A stretch of DNA of 64,000 bases from Lepturacanthus savala (Eukaryota > Chordata > Actinopteri > Scombriformes > Trichiuridae), in the NCBI GenBank assembly GCA_030544235.1, contig CM060474.1:1702001-1766000 (forward strand). Direction: 5' to 3'. This document shows positions 30,001 to 44,200 of the stretch, in pieces; position 1 is the first letter of the stretch, and every line of letters starts with the position of its first letter. The position numbers and the translations under genes are program-made. Under the pieces are notes generated by a model. The model did not search any database, was not told where the DNA came from, and saw only the letters and a list, made by a program, of their open reading frames with translations.

Positions 30001-33000
30001 AACACACACACACTGTCTCTAGAGAAATTAAGAGGCTGTTTTTCTGAGCGGCAGAGATGGTGTGTATGTGTAAACACACTTGACTGACAGCTCCTCACAT
30101 TGAAATGAAGGCGCTGCTGGGAAACTGCAGGTGGTTAACAAGACATCGCTGTCTCGCCCTCTATCTTTCACCTCCTCCCTCTTTCAATCTCTGCCAGCCC
30201 TCCGCTCCCTTTGAAAGTGTGTGACTCTTTGATTAAAACTGCTGCTCTCCGTCTCCCCCCGCTGCCTCTGACATCAGCCCACCTCTTTGAGGACCAGTGT
30301 GCATTTCCCGGGTCCGACGGCCTGCGGCAGCTCCGTGATGCGTCCCTTGTTGAGGTAGGGGCCTGAGAAACAGCGGTGGTTGACAAAAATCTTGGAGCAG
30401 CAGTATCGTCCGTTGGCTGCGCCTGACAGAGGAGAGATCAAATACACAAACAAGCATAATGAACCATCAGCACATTGAATCATATTAACAGAAGTGCACA
30501 AAAAAGGTCAGATTTGAGTTCATATTAAGGATTTGTCAGATTTCTCCTACACATCAGTTTACATAAATAGACATAAACAACAGGCTGAAAAAAAGTTAAA
30601 GGCAAAAGTTTCATCCTTTTTTCTTCTAATCTTGAAACCATACATGTTTGAAGCACCTTCCGGTCTCCAGATCTCAGTGACTGGTAAGAATGTTGGTTAA
30701 ATGATCAGAAATATTTGAAACGGAGTCCTTAACCCTGTTGTCACTGCCAGAAAGTAGTACAAAAGCAAACTGGACACAAGCTGAAATATAGCCAGAAACG
30801 GTAACATAGACTAAAGTTGACATATAAATGCACTCACTTTTTTCACATTTTTTCCTTTTGTGATATGAAACTTTACTGAGACTTTAACTGGTTTAGATTT
30901 GTGATAGATATAAATACTTTGATAGATAAAAAAAAATATTCTTGGTACAATATTCTTCAAAAAAACATCTCTATGATGCAGTCGAGTTCATTGAAGGTTC
31001 ATTGGGTTAATATATAGATAAAGCCTTCATCAGCAAATAGCGTTTCCTTGTTTTGATGGAGGTAATTCACTTCCATCAAATAAATAACAAATGATGGAAT
31101 TTACATCATTTGTAATGTTGGAAAAGGCAATGAGATGTGGCTGAAAACTCCAGAATCCTTAGATTAGAATAGCTATTATTATTAATGATTGTTACAGACT
31201 CTCAATCTGTTTTAACCCTTTTATAAACTTCATTGATATAACACTGTCTTACCAGTGCATGATGTTTCATGCCTAAACTGTTTGAGTTGACTGACTAAAA
31301 AGCTGTAATTTTCAAATATTGTAATGTCAGAGACACATACATGCCTACATGTATTTTTATTATTGTTAATGTTATAAATTTGTGGCTAAATATTTTATTA
31401 CTTCAGTGAGAACAGTTAAACTGGACTGGGATTCCGTCTGTTCCTGTGAGGGTGTGCTACAGACTGAGGGTCTGCAGACTGATGCAGCATGCTGCAGTTG
31501 GCCCTTCCTGCAGCCCCTGACTACCGCCAGCACCTGGAACCACACCGCCAGGAGTGAATAGTAATTAGGTGATGTGATGAATATGGATAAGCAAGTGGGT
31601 GGATTTGAAACGGGGGAACTTGGAAAAGAGGGCAAAGAAGGGTCTCGCGGAAGCTACCCAGAGCCCCCTCCCCTCCTGCTCTTTGTGCCTGTTACATGTT
31701 GTTACATGCAAACAAAAACATTGTAGAGACAATGAAGGAAGGAAGTGGAGGTTTAGTAAAACATATACAACCATATCCTGAGTGACTAATCGCTTATTGA
31801 TTTGTCTCCCAATTCATCAGATATCCCACTGACCATCCCTGAAATATAAAACAAGTGTTTATTTGGGCTTTGTTTCTATATGTTTACTTTAATCCCATCT
31901 GTTATGATATTTTCCACTTCCAGTCCTGACAATAAGATCCAAGTTGTAGAACAATGAAAGTTTCCTTTAATGAAAGATTGATTTTTTTCTTTTTTTTTTT
32001 TAAAAGCAGCTCAGTGTTGCTCTTTGTGGGCGGATTTTTCGTGCCTCAGGTGAAAACTGGCCAAGCATACCATAGCAGCTCCAGCAGAAGTACAAACACC
32101 TCTCACCTTTCTAATGCATTCATGAGGGCATCTTTTGAAGCAATACTGAACATATAGAATAGACGGAGAGACTGATGCACTGACACACCTTCACTAAAGA
32201 GGAAATGAGACTCATTGGGTCAAAGTGCAAACTTTAGCAACAAATTGTTCTTGTTTTAGCTGCTCTTTGTATTCTTAAAAATCTATAATCAAACCCGGCA
32301 ATATTTTTCCACAAGGGAGATAATTATATATTATGTGTACTGGTACAGTGCCTGTAGGAAATCTATATTCCTGTAGAAAAGTGGTAGCTTAAGTAGATTT
32401 TTCATTTTTGGTTGGACTGATATGGAGAGACATGCAAATATAGTTATTGTAAGAAAAAGGCCACAATTTATGTTGAACGTTTGGATGTCAATGATGGGTA
32501 AAGTAAAACTGGACTTCTTATAAATATCTTATTTTGTACATTTTTCTGTATAGTGTAACAACCTGGGCATGCTACTGTAAAATGTGTTTCTAAATAAATG
32601 AGTTTAGGCCCACATTCTGTTCTGTTAGGTGCTAGTGCTGGAATTTCCTGAGGGTCTAAGTACGTTGTCTTGGAGTAAACGGATTACAATATTTTCATCA
32701 CATTGGCTGCACGATCGGTGCAGGAAGAAACAGGACAACAGAACTTTGAATTGTCACTGTGAAGCAACAAGAGGAGTCGTGATACAGAGCTCTAAACTGA
32801 GGATAATGATGTGATACACAAGTCTATGGAATATTACGTTTTTTTTTGTAAAAGCTTTTTTGGGGCATAGATGAGAGGGGAGACATGCAGCAGAGGAGTG
32901 CTGTAAATATCCATCCAAAAATTTCCACAAAAAAAAGATCTACACCATCATGCTATGCGCAAGCTATATTCAAAAGTTGAGGTTGATCTGAGAAAGAGAG

Positions 33001-35246
33001 ATTATTTGTGTTTTCTGTCTCCGCAGTGTGAGGTAAAAGTCTTAAAGCTATAACAAACCCTCTTACAATCACAATAACACTTTCTCTTTTTCTATATTTT
33101 CAATATTCATTCAACTCTTTTTTACATACAGCATGTAAGCCAATAACAGTTCAATGTTAATGCTGTTATTCTATTCTTGTGTGGTCTCTGACTTTATAAC
33201 TGGGATGTAAAATACACACATACAATCTAGTGATGAAATGATGAAACTGAATTTTGGGGGGATTTACTGTGAGAAGCTGAGACGAATGTCTCTTTTGAAG
33301 GTTTTGAAATCCATTAGTAATGCAGGAGAAAGACTCTTCTACATTGACACTCGTACAGCAGGTGCCAGATATCATGCTGAATAAAGCATTTACCTAAATG
33401 ACGCCAACGTCTGAATGCCACAAAAAAAAAAAAACATTGTTACAGATAAATGGAGCCTTTTCATGTCGGAGAGGAACTAAAACACAAGACGAGTCACTCA
33501 GAAATCATAAACTGTGCTGTACAAGCACAGGAGAATCTGAAGAGCTGAGTTTCCCTTGTACTCTCATCATACTTCCTCATTAGCATTAATTAGGGGGGAT
33601 AACACAGTTTTTGATTACCTGGATCCATGGCGACGGGCTGGCATTGGTTGACAGGAGCAGTCTCCAGCGGCTGGGACGGAGCCAACCTGCAAGCAAAGGC
33701 AATCAATCCAGTCAATCTAATCAATAAAATTAGCCAGCTGATCTAATCAAACAGGAAACAACAGAGCAACCAAATGATCACTCATCCGACTGATCAATTG
33801 ACAAAATGGCTACTACGGTTTCCAACAGATTTAGAAGCCGTGCTACTTAGAGAGCAGCAGGGGGAGGTATTGATGAACGGATTCCCCCTGAAGGTGAGAA
33901 ATGGAATCGGTGGTTAGATGAGAGAGCTGACAAAGTGCTGCTGAGGACCTCATCCTGCTCTTTGGCTGCTATTTCCCCCCTCGTCCTCCCGGGGTTACAT
34001 TCGCCAGCCAACGGTGTAACATGTCATTTGTCAACAAAATCAATCAGTGTCCCAGGAAAGCAATTCCTGCTCTAAAAAGCCACTGTTTCAATTAATGGCT
34101 TCTGCGTGACAGGGAGGGCGAGAGGAAAAAAAAAATCAGGCCTTCACTTAGAACTCAGTGGCTTTAGAAAATCTGTTTTATAGGAGGCGTAATAAACATG
34201 GACACTGAGAATAACGTGATGTGTAAACTTTGATGTATTTCTTACCATTCTTGTCATTTGTTTGTCATTTCTAGCACATACCATCCCGGGTTTGTTTGTG
34301 TTAAGCGTTACTTTTGGTTAGTTGCATCAACATATTCTGGTTTCTGGGCAGTTCTCGGTGGTTGAGGCAGAGCAGAGAAGGAAAGTAAAGACATAGCCGT
34401 GCCTCGAGTTTGTTGAGTTGACTCTGAATAAAACTTATTCTGGACTGTTGGTTGGGATAAAATATGACATTTGAGGATGTCTTTTTTCACCATTTTCTGA
34501 CATTTTATGCACCAACAACTAATCCATTAATCAAGGAAAGATGAATAAATAATTAAAATAACTTGCAGCCCTAATCTGGTGATTGTGAAAGCCACAACAT
34601 ATGATCTACATTATTGGGAAACATCTGTGCTGCATATTGTCTGGCTGAGGCTGATGACACCACTGCTAACTTGGACCTGATTTCAGCTCTGTTGAATATC
34701 GACGTTTAATCAATACAGCTTTGGCTCCAAAAAATATCTGCAGAAAAAAGTCAGTGAGAGGTTAAGAGATAAATGTTTCTTACTGTTTCTCTGGTTGAAC
34801 CACTGCTATCTTCTTCTGCTTCTGGCCTGTGGAAAAGACAGTTCAAAGATTGCATCAAGCTGCCACATATGTTTGTGAGTTTATGTGTATGTGTGTATAC
34901 ATACAGACAGGTTTAAGTGGAGGGGTCAGAGGGTAAGCATTGGCCTCACACCAGCCGACAGGGAAGATGTCCATAGACTCGATATCCACGACACACTCTG
35001 ACAGGGGCTTTGCCACACCTGGAGGCAGGTAGACAGCAGAGAGAGAGACAGGGAGGAAGGGTGAAAGAGCTGTCACAAACACACATGCAAACAACCACAA
35101 ACACACTCATCTTACCTTCCAGGCGGAGCCACAGCAGGCGTCCTCTGACCTGTGTAATCTGAGCCACACACACCTCCGCCGGCCGGTGAGGGTTTACAGC
35201 CTCCAGCCACATATCCTTGGCAAAGTCTCTGTTCTTCCATGTCTGA

Positions 35247-35277
<31 letters not shown>

Positions 35278-38200
35278 GGAATAAAGTGAGATTATTTTAC
35301 ATTTAGGTCAATGATCTAACCTCAGATAACATAAAGCGAGACTGAGATTACAAACTACTGATTTAACCCTGATTTTCCTGTAAAACACCTTAGTGAGTGT
35401 GTGACAACAATGATCTTGCAGGTTTAATGCATGATACAATAAATAAGTACATGATAAATGAAAAAATACAATTATACAATTTCCTGTCTTGCTGTAGTAT
35501 TTATTGTTGTCTATATGTATGATGTGCTGCCATTGTGACACATCTGTGTTTCATATTGTACAGTGTTGTGAAACAGAATTTCCCCTCAGAGAATATAAAC
35601 CTCATCTAATCTAACAATAAATCTTCAAGAAATGCAATGACTTGCATAAATCCATCGGATTCACAATTCTGTTTTAAACATGCAACACAACAAACATTTC
35701 GCCCACAGTACTGTTATTTTACAAACTTATAGTATTTAGAGATGCCACATAATGGTAGTTTTTAACTTAAAACCCCAGAGAGTGAATAGTTTGTGTGAAA
35801 TAATGCGAAGTGCAGCACATAATTCTACAAAGGACAATATTTGAAATATGAAAAAGACTTTTTAGGCAAGCACAGTAGAACTGGAGAGTAGAGTTACATA
35901 ACTTCATGAATTCAAAGATGCATATTACCTTTCTTCCATTTTTCTCTGCAGTGATTGATTATGTTTATCTTACAATTGTCACCTTTTGTCTGGGGCAGCT
36001 CAAAATAGCGCAGTGTATACAGGGGCGTTAAAAAACTCAGAGCAGGGTTCCGTTTCAGTTTATGGATTTGTATTTATGTTCTGCACAGAGTATCGTCTTT
36101 CCAAAAATAGATTTTCACATATTGAACTGCTTCCAGAAATGATCAGGCTCGCTCTGATGGATCTCACACCGATACTGAGTATCTGTGTTTTGAGCACATC
36201 AGTGTTCTTACATCAGGGAAACATGCATCAGGAGCTGCTTCAGTCCCACTCTGCTTCAGGTAGTCGGCCCAGTCGAAGTCTTGGCCCTCGTAGCCCGGGG
36301 GCCGCTCCAGGCCAACGCCGTTTTTCAGACACCACTGGACCGGCAGGATGCCCAGTGAGTTGGTGTGGCACAGCACAAACCGCGGCTTAACATCCACAGA
36401 GAGGTCGTCCAGCGTGACCTGGAAGTAGATCTCATTGTAGACCTATAAGAAAAAAGAGAGAATAATAATATATATATAATATAACTATAATAGTAAAATC
36501 ATCCATCATACATCATACAATTTAATTGTTTAGCATGTGATATCACAATATTCCCTACATTTCCTACTACTGTTCAGAAAACAACAATCTTTGAATACTG
36601 ATGCAAAATATTTACCACTGTGCTTTACGACGGAATTTGATATAATGTCAAAGTGACTGCTTATACTACTACTACTACTACTATACAATGCTACAATCTA
36701 GGTGTAGTTTTGTTTTTCAAAAAGTAAAAAAAAAAAAAAACACAAACTACAGCAGGAAATATTGTAGAAGCTGAAGCATTACTCAGGATACCAATGATTT
36801 AAAATACCCAAAAATTCCTAAATAACTTTAAGGTAGAACTTTACTCGAAAAAAAACTTGAGGAACAAGGCTCCGTCCTTGGTGGAAACATGGCCAAAATC
36901 TGTTGCAGCATCAATTGAGGCAGCAGAAGAATGCTGGAGGTGGAGTCTGTGTGACAGAGTTTTTTTAGATGTGACTTTCAGTGCGACTCACCTTGGTGAC
37001 AGAAACGGGGCAGATATGAAGCTGCTCCCACGGAGAAACCATCTCCAGCTTCATCCCTGTCTTGAAGGAGTGCTTGGGCAAGTCTACATGGTCCTGACAC
37101 AGTAAAGTCAAGACATTTAGACTAATGTGCTCCATTTTTGTTAATGCACAGACATGCAAGATAATGTAGGTCATGCAAACCCTGCTGGGTGGGCCTGTAA
37201 TGAATGAAGAACCTCAATAAGGCCAAGTGTTACTCCCAGTTTAGTGGTTAGTGAAAATGAATGAAGGATTATCTCAGATCGTGCTGGACAAAGATAGAAA
37301 ATGTGTCTGTACAAATCAATGTACAGTTTATGGAAAAGTGTCCGATATTGAATACACTACACTTGATATTTACTTGGGTTTATATTAACCTCTTCTTTCA
37401 AGGACATTCTATTTTTCCTTGTAATTAATACCAAATTACATACTGTGCAGGAAATTAATGACCAGTAAAATAAAGCATTACTATTTGCTCTGTGAGTTTT
37501 ATGTCACCAACGAGTCACAGACAATAGAGGAAATAGAGATTAAAAAAAACAGCTCATCACACCCAGGTATCCTGCAGTCTGGCTGAGTGCCAACACTGCA
37601 CACACACCGTGTGTAGAGCAGAGATGTGTGTACGAGAGTCTCACCTTGAACACCTCGAGCGGCAGTGGATTCCTCTGTCCGTCCAGCCGAGCTTCCTCCA
37701 GAGCTCGCTGCCAGTCTGCGGCGCTCTGCAGAGACCTGAGCTCTGAAGATTTAACGGATGATATGGCGAGTTAGATTTTCATGAGCCGTAGTCTCTGTAT
37801 AACACCTGACGAGGGATGTACTGGCTTGATTTTATTAAGTTCATCACTATGACGGAAATTCCTCATTTCATACTCTTTAGCATCTTCCGTAAATTAAGAT
37901 AAGATTTTCTTTATTGTCACACAATGAGAAAATTCACATCGTTGCAGCAGCAAAGTGGATAGTGGGAGAGAAAACAGAGGTAGGCATTCAAGTTAGGGAT
38001 GTCCCGATCCAGCTTTTTGCACCCCCGATCCGATACCGATATTGTATTTGCCCTTCCGAGCCGATACCGATACTGGTGGCCGATACCAGCCGAGCACTCA
38101 GGGGTGCGCAAGCTAAAAAATGTAATGGTGGTCTGGAGTGTTTTTAATAAAGTTTTTTCAAAGTGGGATTTTCCAACAAAATAAAGACATCTAAATAAAC

Positions 38201-41200
38201 GTTTTATTTGTCACATTGAATGGATATTCAACATCCTGTTATACATCTTCTCTCAGTTTGGACATGCTGGTTTAACACTTTTTTTATTTACTTATTTTTT
38301 TGGTGCGTCGTTATTCCTGCATCAGGTGACACACAGTGAGTCCAGTCACTGGAGTCGCGCTCACATTTCCGCAGATTTGCGGACATGCGTTCCATTAAAA
38401 AAGTCAAACTACCATGTTAAATAAAGAAAACGATGTACTAAAGTCACATTAGTTACATTATCCGAGTGCTGCAACAATTCCAGTGTGCTCATTTCAGTGT
38501 AATCTATGCTGTTTCAGTGTGTCTGTCTGTGCCATTTGGCACAGACAGACACTCTGAGTCTGAGTCTGTCTCTGGTTGCTATGCAACGCGAGGCGAGCTG
38601 AACAATGCGTTTCTGGTTGGCTGATGGACACGTGGTCACGTTATCAGCATCGCTAATTCTGATTGGTTCAAACCACACGTGTTTGCTCCAGCGCAGAATA
38701 TACAACATTTTAATAGAAAATGTGAAAGAGCTCAGCCGGGAGCTGAAGAAACAACACAAAAACAAAAACAAAAAAATGACAAAAAAATGGCAAAATGACA
38801 TTCACGACCACAGAAGAATCAGAGGATGATGAGAAGCAGGGGGAGGGGCAGGCAGAGTCTGAGGAGTCAGAGTATGATGTATCACTCACTGTCAACTGAT
38901 ATTTAGCTTAATAAATCTTTGACAGATATTGATAATCTGTTTTTTTCATATATGCATGCCTGACTAAGTGACATACATCCGTAACTGTGCTAAAAATTGC
39001 CCAAAAAAATCGAGAGCGGCGTGCACCACATTATTTTACACGCACTGAGTTCCAGCAAGAGTTTTTTTTAATCACTTTCACTCCTGGTGATTCTCCTGGT
39101 GATTCTCCTGATGATTCTCCTGATGATTCTCCTGATGATTCTCCTGTGTTCTAGTTGAGCAGAATTAAACATGCTACCTTAAGACATTTAGTTGTGCTTT
39201 TTGGACGGTGTGGGAAATAGGGGGTGCATCAACCAGGTAGGGATATCGATGGGGGTGCACAGCTAAAAAAGTTTGGGAACAGCCGATGTAGGCAATGCCT
39301 CAGGTAAACTGGGAGACGCTAATGCTGGTGTGCTGGAAAATGCGGATTTTAGCTAAACCACAGCAAAAAAACTGGAATGGGTTATCTGAATATGTGCGCT
39401 GGAAAACCCAGACTTTTTTTTAACGGATCAGATTTTTTTCCGTGCCGCTGCACCGATACCGATACACATATTTTTTGCCAATATCGGTGGCCGATCCGAT
39501 GCCGATATTGGATCGGGACAAGCCTAATTCAAGTGTAGGAAAAAATTTATTTTAAATTATTATTTCAATTGTTTAAAAAAACAAAACCTTCCTCACTTGT
39601 TACAAGTGGAGGATAAAACTTTAAATGATGACTGAAAAACCTTGTAAAGTCAATTTTTACTTTAAATATACAATTAAATTTCTTGAAATGTTAAAAAAAT
39701 GAAAATAATGGAATATAATGTATCTTTTATTGATTAATTGATTCTATGAAATGTTATAACAGTCGAAAGAAATCTTGTTTTGATGATTCCACCTAATAGT
39801 TACCTTATTAACTATGTTTATTGATTAATTGATTAATCAACTAATTGTTGCAGCTTGAATATATATTCTGCTGTTCAGCTCTATGCTAAGAATTAATTAA
39901 AAATCCAAACCCAAAAGATTGTATATTTATGTGGCTGTACTGTTAGATCATGTAATGTGCATCATGTTTTGGGCATAATCTTGCACATATTCCTCCAAAA
40001 TTCAGCCTGACATGTTTGCAATATTTGGAAATGTTGTTCGTTTCTCACAGAATCAGAGCATAAATTTTGTTAAGGTTCAGTCTAGCTCATAATATTGGCT
40101 TCCTGCATCTTCAGCATGAAAATATTAGCACCAGCTTTCCCACACTTGTTAGATCCAACTGTTAACACTTCAAACCAGAACACACACATAGAACACATTG
40201 CCCATTAAGTATAATTACGGTTCACATATACACTGTAATTAGAATTTGGAAAATCAAAGTTCCTTCTTGTCACCACAGTAATTTCAGGCAGATGATGAAT
40301 TAGAAGGTGTGAGCAGATTAGATTATCACCTGTAGGTGGTTCTAAGGAGAAACTGTTCTCCAGAGCCCAGCCGAGGGGGCGGAGCCTGACGTCCAGGTAG
40401 AACAGCCAGGTGTCCTGAACCTGCTGGTCATCAGAGAGACCAGTGAGACGTAGACGGAGCCTCCCTCCAACGTTCTGGATGACACTGACGGGCCAATAAA
40501 GGAAAGGATCCGAGACGTCCTGAAGTTCTAGAACAGATCCTTCGATGATCAGATCCACCGTGTTTTTACCTCGCAGAGGCTGAGAAAAACAGACAGAGAC
40601 GTTTAATCTCTTACACACAGGGCAGCTCGAAAGGCAAAGATAATGTCATTGGTTTATTGGTTGAGTTAAGATCAATGATCCTAGACTTATGGGCTGTGGA
40701 AAAAAGGGAGAAGTAAGTTTTACAGCCTGATATTCATTCTATAGACAATATTATTCAATAGTTCACCTTCCACCTGAGCCTCATGACCCAAAAACATATA
40801 GACTATGTTTTTTAGTAATAACTGGGAGAAGCCGATGCAAAAAATACTTCATTTACCCGCTTAGTCTTAAAATGCTTAACAGTCATCAGGCCAATCAATG
40901 AGATTTTTGGACCATTTTTTCCTCTCAGAAACATAAAACATTTTTGGCTTGAACAGGTGTCAGAAACACAGAGATAAATGATGTGAAAAAGAGAGTTTAA
41001 CACAAGAGATTTAACTAAATTTATCAGTTACAATGTGAGAAACAGAAACAGAAATAATACTAGATGTGTTAATTAACTAATGACAGAAATGTTCCTTTTA
41101 TTTTCAAATATAAATATTTGTCTGTGAGACACTCACACCCAACAGAGTAAACTTTTACTTAATGCTCCCAGCAAAAAGCTATTGCATATCAGTGAGAAGA

Positions 41201-44200
41201 TTTCTTTCTTGATTCATTGCGTCATATTAACCTATATTGAAACGTTATGTCTTTCTTTCATTCATAAAGCATATTTAGCAAGAAGAACAAAAATAATTAG
41301 TCTTTAAAATGTGGGTGAAAACACACTCACCCCCTCCAGCAGGTTGGCAGGTGCCGTCCTGGAGCCGGTCAGGTCCTGAACGAGGAACTCAGTCCAGTCG
41401 CTGTATTTCTCCTTGATGGCTGCGAAGAGACAAAAATACAATGCAGATTGGAAAAAAAAAACATGCAGACAATTCCAGTTTGGAAAGTGACCCAACTGTT
41501 TTGTGGTAGATTATTCTGACACCACAGCACCGCTAAGTGTAGTCACCAGAGAACATTAAGTGCATGCAGATACTCGCAAAAACAAACACACAGCTTATCT
41601 ACTGCACATGTGAAGAAATATTTTAGGCTACTGTCTCTGAATTGAATTATTTTATGTAAAAAGGAGAAAAAAATCCAGTCGTCCGCTGGTAACATTATTT
41701 CTCTCAGGCTGATAAAGCTTCCATGGCTTCACTTGTATATTTACTTTGCTGAGATCTCACTTTTTTCTTTAACATTATGCAAAAGAAAGAGGAAGAAAAG
41801 ACATCACATCTGGCAGGTTTCTGCAAACACATCAAATTGAAAGACACTGACAAATGCAGCGTTGAATAGAGTCCTCTCAATGTTAATATGCAGAACAACA
41901 GCTGCAAATCTGAGCAAATTGGAAGCAAGTAGTGGCTACTTGTGTGCAGGGAGACTGTATGAGATGATGGTGACTGGAACAGAAGCAGGTTTCATTCAGA
42001 AGTTCAGAAATATCAAAAGGTTATTGGGTTTATTTGTAACTTCCTCTGTGAGCGGTAAATGGCGCATGAATTGAAAATGACTGTTGAGACTGAGGTCAAA
42101 CTGACACAAATCGACCACAGAGACGAGAAAATCACAATTGAAACTGTCTGATTCAGCGTGACATTAAGAAAGTCATCTGTGGCATGAAAACAAGGGAAAG
42201 AAATGGAACTTTCCAGGTAGTCAGAACACTAATATTAATTAAAATATCTACTACATGGGCATATAGACATATCAGATTTTAAGAAAGTACATATGCTACA
42301 CTTTATATAAAAATCTATTCATGCTCAAGTGTATTATATCCATTTTGCTTTAATATGATGCTTCTGCACACCCAGACACATATTTTCAGTCATTCTGCTT
42401 AATTTGAGCTATATACATGAGGGTCTAATAAAGCACAGGGAGAGACAGACTACAGGGGGACTAGTGTTATTTTGCAAGCAGCTAAAATACCTTTTTTTGC
42501 CTGTGTCTCCATCATCAATGGACAACACTGACTCAACCAGACATGAGCTGTTTTGTTTCAAGACAAATTTATGTCTTTCACCTCCATCTTTAGTCATTTG
42601 AGAGAATGTTGTATTGACGTTAGACTTAAACTTAACCACATTCACTGCCTAAACTACAATGATAAGCTCATAAAGCAACCATTTTATTTTTTATTTTATT
42701 TTTCAATTAATGGCTTTGAGTATTTTCTTAATAGAAGAAATGCCCAAATTCTCTGATACCAGCTTCTTGAATATGAATATTCTCTGTAGACTGTAGATTA
42801 TTTGGTTGTGGACCATTCGCTTATTATTGACTTTTTTCCACAATGACATTTTTTCAGTAAACTGGTTAAATAAGAAAATAATTGACAGATGACTGAAGTT
42901 AGACTTTAGAAAATTTGGACTTGAGATCTGAAGTTTTCGCTTGGTAAAAATAAAAACAGGTTTGTAGCTTTACAGCTTTCTTTGTATAATTCATTATCAG
43001 ACATGCACTGGACGGACTACTGTCATTTAAAAAAGAAAAAAAAAACACCTTCAACAGAGCTTTGAAGAAAGAAAAAGAATATCTCAATTTGTATTCTTTA
43101 GCATTCAGATTAGGGCTGAAACTAATGATTATTTAATGTTCAATGAATCTGTGATTTACTTTTTTATTAAATATTTGTCAAGTGACATTAATTGGATAAA
43201 TTTGTTCATTATTTGTCACATATGACAATATAAACCACAAACTGTCACATTCGAGAAGCTAGAACCAGGAAATATTTAGCATATGTGTTTGAAAGATTAT
43301 TAAAATAGTCACTTTCACTTTTGATTAATCGTTGTGACTCACATCTAAAAACCTAATGTGTTTTCAACAGACTTGCAATCTGTTATAAATGAAGACTAAG
43401 TTCTAACAGTTCTAACAAACTGTCTATAAAATATAGAATCCTGATAAAAAATGTATCCTCATTAAATAATTCATCCTTATTTATATGTCTTGTGTTTTAT
43501 TCTGTGTTGTAAACTGTATTTTTAACCTATGTTTTACTCTGTCTACATTGCAAACATAGCAAAAGCAAATTTCCTCTGTTTTTTTTCAAAGGACAATAAA
43601 GGTTTTCTTATCTTATCAAAGTACAGGGTGATACTGTGGAGCATAAGGGTGCATTTTGTTGGCCATCTTTTGAATCATGTAGCCACAATAATAATAATAA
43701 AAAAAAAAACATCTGTATTTTAAGGAAGAGAGAATCCAATCCCTTATTTGCAGGGAGCGTTTTATTCCCACGTGGGTGGTGAATCTTCACAACATCCCCA
43801 GGACAAGAACACAGAACACAAAATGCACACAAAGCAAAGTCCCAGCAAACTTTGCATAGGGACATGTGGTTTTGTCTGCTTCCTGTTCCCCATGGTACAT
43901 TCCAGCATTCATGTGTGTTGCCATATCAGCCTGCTGCTTATCCCTCTCCCCTTCTCTTCCTCCCCTGGACCTTTCCTACAGAGCCCTGCAGGGAACCACG
44001 TCACTGCATTTGGTATGACTGAAGAAGCCTTATGCAAAAAAAAAAAGAAATCCACAAATGCAGGCACTTGTTAGAGCGACTGAAATGTTGCAGAATGAGT
44101 CACAGTTTCAGAATAACTACAACATGCAGTGAGAACTGAAACCTTTGAAAATGAAAATGAAATACATACACTCAAACATGCCAGAGTTTTGAATATTGAC

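Larger units (their letters stand above)
37743..40329 (-). other. 2.6-kb sfmbt2 intron with hAT insertion
   Basis: More than half of this intron is one transposon copy (37994-39526). Outside it, 39725-39857 is a decayed AT-rich dispersed repeat and the rest is featureless AT-rich DNA. Confidence 0.85.

Noticed and set aside
35247..35278. Regular GACA repeats considered as a CRISPR-like array
   Set aside because: A simple microsatellite without spacers, in a vertebrate gene.
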